Source: JAWXBK01 sp040878185 (GTDB taxonomy: Bacteria; Pseudomonadota; Alphaproteobacteria; Dongiales; Dongiaceae). Taken from it: 28,670 bases of DNA. The position numbers and the translations under genes are program-made. Below the pieces are notes generated by a model. The model made no database searches. It was not told the DNA's origin and saw only the letters and a program-made list of their open reading frames with translations. The DNA lies in assembly GCA_040878185.1 (NCBI GenBank), contig JBBDMS010000024.1, positions 1 to 28,670 of the forward strand, read 5' to 3'. Positions 1 to 7,465 of the stretch are shown here, piece after piece. The stretch's first letter is position 1. Each line of letters begins with the position of its first letter.

Positions 1-55
1 GATTGCTCCCACAGCGACCTCAACGCTGCGCGTCTACCAGTTCCGCCACGACCGC
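1..55 (-). tRNA. tRNA-Leu (anticodon GAG), 3' part cut by window edge
   Basis: The minus strand reads as the 5' two thirds of a class II tRNA. It has the acceptor strand GCGGTCG, a D-arm containing AACTGGTAGA, and an anticodon arm CAGCG-TTGAGGT-CGCTG with a perfect 5-bp stem. The seven-base loop has GAG at its centre (complement of 19-21). The start of a long variable arm (TGGGAGCAATC) follows, as expected for tRNA-Leu. GAG reads CUC and CUU leucine codons. The variable arm is incomplete, and the T-arm and acceptor 3' strand lie outside the window. The gene diverges from lipB. Confidence 0.93.
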
Positions 56-59
56 ATGA

Positions 60-842
60 TTGGGACAAAAGCCTTGTTTTAAGCCCGGGCGGGGAATAGC
101 AAATCGCCCGAGGACGATCAAGCGGAGAGCCGAGATTTCAACGCCCCGAACCTTTGCAGAGCCACCTCCCGTCGAATGGCAGACCAGCCCGGGGCCGATC
201 CTCTATCCCGAGGCGGTCGCGGCCATGGAAGCCCGCGTCGCGGCGATCCGGGCCGGCACCGCGCCGGAACTCGTGTGGCTGCTCGAACATCCGCCGCTTT
301 ATACGGCCGGAACCAGCGCCAGGACGGCGGATCTCGTCGATCCCGATCGCCTGCCGGTCTTTCCGAGCGGGCGCGGCGGCCAGTACACCTATCACGGCCC
401 CGGCCAGCGCGTGGCCTATGTGATGCTCGATCTGCAGCGCCGCAACCCCGATCTGCGCCACTTCGTCGGCGGGCTCGAGGAATGGGCGATCCGCGCACTC
501 GCCCGTTTCGGGATATCGGGCGAACGGCGCGAGGGCCGGGTCGGCATCTGGGTCCAGCGGCCCGATGGTCGTGAAGACAAGATCGCCGCGATCGGCGTGC
601 GCTTGCGGCGCTGGGTGACCTTCCACGGCATCTCGATCAATCTCGATCCCGATCTCACGCATTATGCCGGGATCGTGCCCTGCGGCATTCACGCGACCGA
701 CGCCGCGCCTTTTGGCGTCACCTCGCTGCGCGCGCTCGGCGTCAATACCGACATGGCGGCGCTCGATCGCGCGCTGAAGGAAACATTCGACGACGTGTTC
801 GTCGACGGTGCACCGGTCGGCGGCTACGCCGTCCGCCGATGA
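60..842 (+). CDS. lipB: octanoyl-[acyl carrier protein]:protein octanoyltransferase LipB
   Basis: LipB moves the octanoyl group from acyl carrier protein to lipoyl-domain lysines, the first step of endogenous lipoate synthesis in the cytoplasm. Family motifs are clear: LLEHPPLYTAGTSA, GRGGQYTYHGPGQ, KIAAIGVR with the active-site lysine (K174 counted from the TTG at 60) and GIVPCGI with the catalytic cysteine (C208). The start is uncertain. TTG at 60 is the only ATG/GTG/TTG upstream of the conserved VEW...PG segment. It has no Shine-Dalgarno and adds an uncharacteristic basic leader. An in-frame ATT at 135, with GGAGAG 5 bases upstream, would give 235 residues, close to the usual LipB length. 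ATG at 225 would remove conserved sequence. It is the only plus-strand gene here, and its 3' end overlaps the convergent acyP by 19 bp. Confidence 0.93.
   Translation: MGQKPCFKPGRGIANRPRTIKRRAEISTPRTFAEPPPVEWQTSPGPILYPEAVAAMEARVAAIRAGTAPELVWLLEHPPLYTAGTSARTADLVDPDRLPVFPSGRGGQYTYHGPGQRVAYVMLDLQRRNPDLRHFVGGLEEWAIRALARFGISGERREGRVGIWVQRPDGREDKIAAIGVRLRRWVTFHGISINLDPDLTHYAGIVPCGIHATDAAPFGVTSLRALGVNTDMAALDRALKETFDDVFVDGAPVGGYAVRR
93..121 (-). promoter_or_regulatory. candidate promoter for tRNA-Leu
   Basis: On the minus strand TTGATC (116-121) and TATTCC (93-98) are separated by 17 bp and lie about 40 bp ahead of the tRNA 5' end. The -10 element matches the consensus poorly (3 of 6), so this is a weak, position-based call. 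On the opposite strand TTGTTT (74-79) and TAGCAA (97-102), also 17 bp apart, could serve lipB, so the two -10 regions would overlap. Confidence 0.3.
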
Positions 843-1098
843 TCGAAACCGGCCGGCACCTTTTCGCCCGCCGCTTCGTGCAATTCCACATTCTCGACCT
901 TCGCCAGCGGCGGACCTTCACGGCAGGCCGCCACCATCGTATCGACCTTCGCCGGATCGCCGGCGAACAGCGCCTCGACGCTGCCGTCTTTGCGGTTGCG
1001 CACCCAGCCGCGCAATCCGCGCTTCGTCGCCTCGTCGACCGTCCAGGCGCGGAACCACACGCCCTGTACCTTGCCGGCGATGACGGCACGAACGATTT

Positions 1099-1102
<4 letters not shown>
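824..1102 (-). CDS. acyP: acylphosphatase
   Basis: This 92-residue protein has the full acylphosphatase signature. The phosphate-binding loop GKVQGVWFR contains the catalytic arginine (R18), and GLRGWVRNRKDGSVEA contains the catalytic asparagine (N36). The family hydrolyses carboxyl-phosphate bonds in small acyl phosphates in the cytosol. Its ATG overlaps the TGA of pccA in an ATGA (1099-1102), so translation is probably coupled to pccA. The 3' end runs 19 bp into the end of lipB on the other strand. Length is typical. The physiological substrate cannot be read from sequence. Confidence 0.95.
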
Positions 1103-3090
<1,988 letters not shown>

Positions 3091-3107
3091 TCTGGTCCCG
3101 TTTCCCG

Positions 3108-3680
3108 TTACTCGGCGATGATATTGACGCTGATCGGCGTCCCTTCGACGGCAAGCCGGCTGCTGTCATCGAACAAATCGAACTCGCGAACCCTCGTCAC
3201 CTTGGCAAATCCGGCCTGGGCCAGATGAAATGTCAGTGTCTCGAACGAGAATCCGAATTTGTGAAAATCGAACTCGTGCGCCTGCTGGCCGAAAATCATC
3301 TTGACGACGCGGATGCGTAGATCGAGCGGCAGATCCGGCCGAATGAACAGTCGGCACAGGCGATCCAGATCGGGCACGCTGATATAGAAACGTGCGCCCG
3401 GCGAGAGCACGCGCCGTACCTCGGCCAATGCCTGCGGCAGCTCGCTGCGAAAGCCGAGATGCTCGAACACGTGCGCCGAATAGACGCCGGCGACGCTACC
3501 GTCGGCGAATTGCGACAGATCGGTACAGCGGCCGACGAAATCGACATGCGGGCCCGGACGCACATCGAGAATTTTCCAGCCGTCTTTGACCTGGCGGCCA
3601 CCGATATGCAGGCGGAGCGGTTCACTGTCGCCGCTGCGCGATCTGCCACCAGCTTTGGACAGGATTGCCACGGCAATCAA
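3108..3680 (-). CDS. SAM-methyltransferase-like protein, downstream tandem paralog
   Basis: The conserved part runs from RLHIGG through GWKILDV, VDFVG, HVFEHL (residues 70-75), EVRRVL.PG and SVPDL to the C-terminus, which is the layout of small type-11-like methyltransferases. The classical glycine-rich SAM motif is reduced to LHIGG (24-28), so activity is not assured. The reading frame stays open far upstream, but that part is out of register with the preceding gene and is a shadow. The likely start is TTG at 3680, overlapping the preceding TGA as TTGA (3677-3680); GTG at 3671 is the alternative. From the TTG the product is 190 residues. It is clearly homologous to the gene just upstream, about 60% identical by eye over the first 90 aligned residues. 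Substrate unknown; pccA follows before a 17-bp gap on its upstream side. Confidence 0.8.
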   Translation of the reverse strand: MIAVAILSKAGGRSRSGDSEPLRLHIGGRQVKDGWKILDVRPGPHVDFVGRCTDLSQFADGSVAGVYSAHVFEHLGFRSELPQALAEVRRVLSPGARFYISVPDLDRLCRLFIRPDLPLDLRIRVVKMIFGQQAHEFDFHKFGFSFETLTFHLAQAGFAKVTRVREFDLFDDSSRLAVEGTPISVNIIAE

Positions 3681-4297
3681 CTGACGACGAGGTTGAGGCT
3701 GATGATTTGGCCGCACAGTTCGGTGTCGCTGGAATCCGGAAAGATCCCGAGCCGCTCTACCTGATGGACGATCCGGAATCCGGTATCGAAAAGCAGGCCG
3801 CCCAGAAACTCGCGATACAGGCCGACAAAGTGGAAATCGTACTCGTCGAGCTGGCCGCCGAACATCATCAGCAACGCGGTTTTTCGCTCGTCCGCGCTGA
3901 GCCGTTCGTCGAGAAACAATCGGCTCAGAACCTCCAGATCCGGCACACTCATGAGAAACAGTGCGCCCGGCATCAGGATGCGGCGGATCTCGGCCAGGGC
4001 ACTCGGCAACGCTCGTCGAAATCCGAGATGCTCCAGAACATGGGACGCGTAAAGCGCAGACACCGATCCGGCTTCGAACTGGGAAAGATTGCAGCAATCG
4101 CCGACGAAATCGACGCGGGGACCGGGTCGAATATTGAGGATTTTCCAGCCCGCCCGCGGGAACGTGCCGCCGACATGAAGACGCGGCCGCCCGTCTTCGC
4201 GGCCGGGATCGAACCAACGCGGCACGAGATCGGCGATCGGCGATTTGATCGAGGCGCCGACCCGGACATTCTGTGGTGTGGGTGCGGCCATGTTCAT
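3677..4297 (-). CDS. SAM-methyltransferase-like protein, upstream tandem paralog
   Basis: This is a 206-residue protein of the same family as its downstream neighbour. Visible motifs are LHVGG (40-44) where a glycine-rich motif I would sit, VDFVGDC (62-68), HVLEHLGF (86-93), AEIRRILMPGA (102-112) and SVPDLE (117-122). The C-terminal half (DEYDFHFVGLYREFLGGLLFDTGF) resembles the usual region after the SAM core. ATG at 4297 is taken as start; ATG at 4291 is equally possible, and neither has a strong Shine-Dalgarno. It lies 17 bp after the larger methyltransferase gene and overlaps the next gene by 4 bp. No transmembrane segment or signal peptide is visible. I cannot assign a substrate. Confidence 0.82.
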   Translation of the reverse strand: MNMAAPTPQNVRVGASIKSPIADLVPRWFDPGREDGRPRLHVGGTFPRAGWKILNIRPGPRVDFVGDCCNLSQFEAGSVSALYASHVLEHLGFRRALPSALAEIRRILMPGALFLMSVPDLEVLSRLFLDERLSADERKTALLMMFGGQLDEYDFHFVGLYREFLGGLLFDTGFRIVHQVERLGIFPDSSDTELCGQIISLNLVVS

Positions 4298-4314
4298 TCA
4301 CCCGATTGTCACTG

Positions 4315-5133
4315 TCAGCCGGCGCTCACCGCCGACCCGGACGATTGGGATCGCCGCATCTTCCAGCCCTTCGCAAACCCCCGACATCCGGCGAGATCCG
4401 CGGGCTTGTCCACCAGTTTCCAGGCTTCGACATCCTTGAATCCGGCGGCTCCGACCATATGCGCGAGCACATTCAGCGTCGGCACCCACCAGTTTGAATC
4501 GTTCCGGCCGTACTCGCTTCGCGGATAGAACTCCATCACCATCTGGTCGCCGTATCCATGTGACAGGCCCTTACCGTAGGCACTGAAGTCATTCAGGATC
4601 GCGCTCTCGACACAAATCAGCTCATCGGTCATTGCCGAAATGAGATCGAGCGCCAGCAAGGGGTGGCGCAGGTGGTAAAGCGTGCCAAAAAAGAAGACCA
4701 CGTCGAACCGCCCAAGCTTTTCTTCGGACAGATCGTAGACTGTCATTTCCATCCGCTTGCAGCGATCCTCCGACCAGCCGAACGCGGAACGGCACAGGTC
4801 GAATGTCTGCCACGCATGCCGCTCCTTCGGTCCGCCTTTTCCCAGCAGATCGGAAAAATCGTCGATCGCCACCACTTCGCGCGCGCCGCGTTTCAGCGCC
4901 TCGAATGTCCAGTAACCGTCCCACGCGCCGATATCGAGCACGCGTTTGCCGGCAAGATCGGCCGGAACGCCATATTTATCGGGGTCGATCGGCGCCCATC
5001 CCGGCGTTACGACACCGCCGGGCAGAGCGATCCTGTGGTACCAGTAAGGATATGCGCGAACCGCGGCCTTGAGTGCCTGTGTCTCGGGCCCGGACTTTGC
5101 ACTCACAGTGGAATGTTGTCGTGTTTCTTCCAT
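4315..5133 (-). CDS. class I SAM-dependent methyltransferase (CmoB/DUF1698-like fold)
   Basis: The 272-residue protein has an intact Rossmann methyltransferase motif I, VLDIGAWDGYW (65-75), followed by an acidic VVAIDD (87-92), and a FFGTLYHLRHP segment (148-158). That last motif is typical of CmoB-like and DUF1698 methyltransferases. It lacks the long N-terminal domain of genuine CmoB, so a tRNA role is not supported. Proteins with this layout often act on small molecules or surface glycans, but that is inference. The ATG at 5133 lies 31 bp inside the end of pccB. A GTG at 5106, overlapping the pccB stop as GTGA, would give 263 residues. It is the first of three methyltransferase-like genes between pccB and pccA. 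Confidence 0.85.
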   Translation of the reverse strand: MEETRQHSTVSAKSGPETQALKAAVRAYPYWYHRIALPGGVVTPGWAPIDPDKYGVPADLAGKRVLDIGAWDGYWTFEALKRGAREVVAIDDFSDLLGKGGPKERHAWQTFDLCRSAFGWSEDRCKRMEMTVYDLSEEKLGRFDVVFFFGTLYHLRHPLLALDLISAMTDELICVESAILNDFSAYGKGLSHGYGDQMVMEFYPRSEYGRNDSNWWVPTLNVLAHMVGAAGFKDVEAWKLVDKPADLAGCRGFAKGWKMRRSQSSGSAVSAG

Positions 5134-6635
5134 GGGTTTTCCAGCTTCTTGTTGCGCAGCATCGCGAGCGCTCGCGCCAGCCGTCGGCGCGTTGAATGCG
5201 GCATGATTACATCGTCGATAAACCCGCGCGCGCCCGCAACGAACGGCGTTGCGAATTTGGTGCGATATTCTTCGGTGCGCTGGGCGATCTTGGCGGCATC
5301 GCCGATATCCGAGCGGAAGATGATTTCGACCGCGCCCTTCGGTCCCATGACCGCGATCTCGGCGGTCGGCCAGGCGTAATTGACGTCGCCGCGTAGATGC
5401 TTTGAGCTCATCACGTCATAGGCGCCGCCATAGGCTTTGCGCGTGATGACCGTCACCTTCGGCACCGTCGCCTCGCCATAGGCGAACAGCAGCTTTGCGC
5501 CATGCTTGATGATGCCGCCAAATTCCTGCGCAGTGCCCGGGAGAAACCCCGGCACGTCGACGAAGGTCACGATCGGAATGCCGAAGCAGTCGCAGAAGCG
5601 GACGAACCGCGCCGCCTTGCGCGAGGAATCGATGTCGAGACAACCGGCGAGCACGGTCGGCTGGTTCGCCACGATACCCACGGTCGAGCCTTCGATACGG
5701 CCGAACCCGATGATGATGTTGCCGGCATAACCGGGCTGCAGTTCGAAGAAATCGCCCTCGTCCACGGTCTTGAGGATGAGTTCTTTCATGTCGTAGGGCT
5801 TGTTCGGATTCGCCGGGATGAGCGTGTCGAGAGAGTAATCGAGCCTTTCCGCCGGGTCGGCGGTGGGGCGCACGGGCAATCCGCCGCGGTTCGAGAGCGG
5901 CAGGAAATCGAAAAAGCGCCGCAGTTGCAGCAGCGCCTCGACATCGTTTTCGAAAGCAAGGTCGGCAACGCCGGAGCGCGTGCTGTGCGTCAAAGCACCG
6001 CCGAGCTCTTCGTGCGTCACCGTTTCGTGCGTGACCGTCTTCACGACATCGGGGCCGGTCACGAACATGTAGGATGAATCCTTCACCATGAAGATGAAGT
6101 CGGTCATCGCCGGCGAATAGACGGCGCCGCCGGCACAGGGCCCCATGATAAGCGAGATCTGCGGCACAACGCCCGAGCCCATGATGTTGCGCTGGAACAC
6201 TTCGGCATAGCCGGCGAGCGAGGCGACGCCTTCCTGGATGCGCGCGCCGCCGGAATCGTTGATGCCGATGACCGGCGCGCCGACGCGCATCGCCTGGTCC
6301 ATGATCTTGCAGATCTTCTCGGCATGAGCTTCGGAGAGCGAACCGCCGAAGACCGTGAAATCCTGGCTGAAGAGAAAGACCTGCCGTCCGTTGATCGTGC
6401 CGTGGCCGGTCACCACCCCGTCGCCCGGAATGCGCTGGTCGTGCATTCCGAAATCGGCGGATCGATGCTCGACGAACATGTCCCATTCTTCGAAACTGCC
6501 GTCGTCCAGCAGAAGCTCGATCCGCTCGCGGGCCGTGAGCCGGCCCTTGGCGTGCTGCGCCTCGACCCGGCGTGGGCCGCCCCCCGCCCGGGCCGCCGCT
6601 CGTTTGAGCTCGAGCTGGTGAAGGATTTCCCGCAT
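5103..6635 (-). CDS. pccB: propionyl-CoA carboxylase beta subunit (carboxyltransferase)
   Basis: The 510-residue protein is a full-length acyl-CoA carboxyltransferase. Its N-terminus MREILHQLELKRAAARAGGG and the following HAKGRLTARERIELLLDDGSF are typical of PccB. The two crotonase-like halves carry the oxyanion-hole glycines in MGPCAGGAVYSPAMTDF and RKAYGGAYDVMSSKHL. The aspartate of GGAYD (D407) corresponds to the position reported in Streptomyces PccB to favour propionyl-CoA. The enzyme takes CO2 from PccA-bound biotin to form methylmalonyl-CoA. It is the first gene of the pcc run; 110 bp upstream, the preceding ATP12 gene ends. A Pho-box-like direct repeat lies 11 to 29 bp before its ATG, and the Shine-Dalgarno is poor. 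Confidence 0.97.
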   Translation of the reverse strand: MREILHQLELKRAAARAGGGPRRVEAQHAKGRLTARERIELLLDDGSFEEWDMFVEHRSADFGMHDQRIPGDGVVTGHGTINGRQVFLFSQDFTVFGGSLSEAHAEKICKIMDQAMRVGAPVIGINDSGGARIQEGVASLAGYAEVFQRNIMGSGVVPQISLIMGPCAGGAVYSPAMTDFIFMVKDSSYMFVTGPDVVKTVTHETVTHEELGGALTHSTRSGVADLAFENDVEALLQLRRFFDFLPLSNRGGLPVRPTADPAERLDYSLDTLIPANPNKPYDMKELILKTVDEGDFFELQPGYAGNIIIGFGRIEGSTVGIVANQPTVLAGCLDIDSSRKAARFVRFCDCFGIPIVTFVDVPGFLPGTAQEFGGIIKHGAKLLFAYGEATVPKVTVITRKAYGGAYDVMSSKHLRGDVNYAWPTAEIAVMGPKGAVEIIFRSDIGDAAKIAQRTEEYRTKFATPFVAGARGFIDDVIMPHSTRRRLARALAMLRNKKLENPWKKHDNIPL

Positions 6636-6646
6636 GAGTGCCTATT

Positions 6647-6664
6647 GTTACAGTTTTGTTACAG
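6647..6664 (-). promoter_or_regulatory. two-copy direct repeat CTGTAAC-AAAA-CTGTAAC before pccB (Pho-box-like)
   Basis: On the minus strand the heptamer CTGTAAC occurs twice (6658-6664 and 6647-6653), separated by AAAA, giving an 11-bp repeat period. This is the architecture of OmpR/PhoB-family operators, and it matches the classical E. coli Pho box (CTGTCAT-AAAA-CTGTCAT) at 14 of 18 positions by eye. It ends 11 bp before the pccB ATG, so a bound regulator would overlap the transcription start or leader. Which regulator binds, if any, is unknown. Confidence 0.5.
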
Positions 6665-6745
6665 AAATGAAGACGCCCGCCCCGTGGGGAATTACCACCA
6701 TGAGCCCTGCAAGAAAACTGAAATCGGCCGGCTGGTACGTGGTGC

Positions 6746-7465
6746 CTAGAGGCCCGACGGCCCCAACAGGGCGACGAACCGAACCGCGGCGTCCAGATCC
6801 GCCCTCATGCCGAGGCGGCGCTCGGTGGCCAGCGGGTCCTCGCCCCAGCGCTCGATCTGGAAATCCTCGTCGAGCTGGGCCGCCGCCCACGCTCCGTCCG
6901 CATCGAGGCGCCCGGCCAGGACCGCCAGCGCGATCACCATCGAGCCGGTCACACTGGTCAGGAGATGTAGGCCGGTCAGTCGGAACGGCGCCTGTGCTTC
7001 CACCACGGCCCTGAGGGAAGCGAGCGCGGCGTCGGCCTGCCGGTGCGCGACGATGCCGCTGACAGACTGCAGCGGTGCATCCAGAGCGAGCGCCGTCCAG
7101 TCGAGCAAAGGCTGCCAGGTCTGGCGCTGCCGCTCGATCAGTTCTGCGGGTTCGGGCGCCCAGTGGCAGAGCAGATCGGTCTCGGCATAAGCCATGATCT
7201 CGGCAACGACCTTGGCGGGATCGGGCGCCACCCGATCGATCGCGGTGTTGGCCAGTTGCAATAGCGGCATGTGTGCCGGATCGACTTTTTCGCCCTGCGC
7301 CTGCCATTCCGCGGCGATCGCCTCGGCCAGCGGGCGGCTCGGCAGCACAAGCTCGTTCTTCGCCGGCGTCCTGACCGGCCGGTCGTCGAGGACGACCGCG
7401 AAACCGCCGTCGCGCCCGACGACGCCCGCGGTCTTGTAAAACCGTCGATCGGGGCTGCGCGCGAT
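6746..7465 (-). CDS. ATP12 family F1-ATPase assembly chaperone
   Basis: ATP12 proteins bind the F1 alpha subunit before assembly; homologs are typical of alphaproteobacteria. The family N-terminus (RFYK, then GGFAVVLDDRPVRTPAKNELVLPSRPLAEAIAAEW) is complete in this frame. The C-terminal part holds LLTSVTGSMVIALAVLAGRLD and AAAQLDEDFQIERWGEDPLA. The only ATG/GTG/TTG near the start is GTG at 7348, which would delete the conserved RFYK and LDxRPVRTP motifs. I therefore place the start at ATC 7465-7463 (239 residues) or CTG 7468-7466, overlapping the asmA stop. GAAGGG lies about 12 bases upstream. Start confidence is low; identity is firm. It is the last gene of the seven-gene run beginning at degP. 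Confidence 0.85.
   Translation of the reverse strand: MARSPDRRFYKTAGVVGRDGGFAVVLDDRPVRTPAKNELVLPSRPLAEAIAAEWQAQGEKVDPAHMPLLQLANTAIDRVAPDPAKVVAEIMAYAETDLLCHWAPEPAELIERQRQTWQPLLDWTALALDAPLQSVSGIVAHRQADAALASLRAVVEAQAPFRLTGLHLLTSVTGSMVIALAVLAGRLDADGAWAAAQLDEDFQIERWGEDPLATERRLGMRADLDAAVRFVALLGPSGL

Noticed and set aside
3681..4301. Upstream extension of the downstream methyltransferase frame
   Set aside because: This part is out of frame with the real upstream paralog and has no methyltransferase motifs; the gene starts near 3680.
3091..5150. Horizontal transfer of the methyltransferase cassette
   Set aside because: By eye its base composition is close to that of neighbouring genes, and I see no terminal repeats, tRNA target site or transposase remnants. 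A proper GC and codon-use calculation would be needed.
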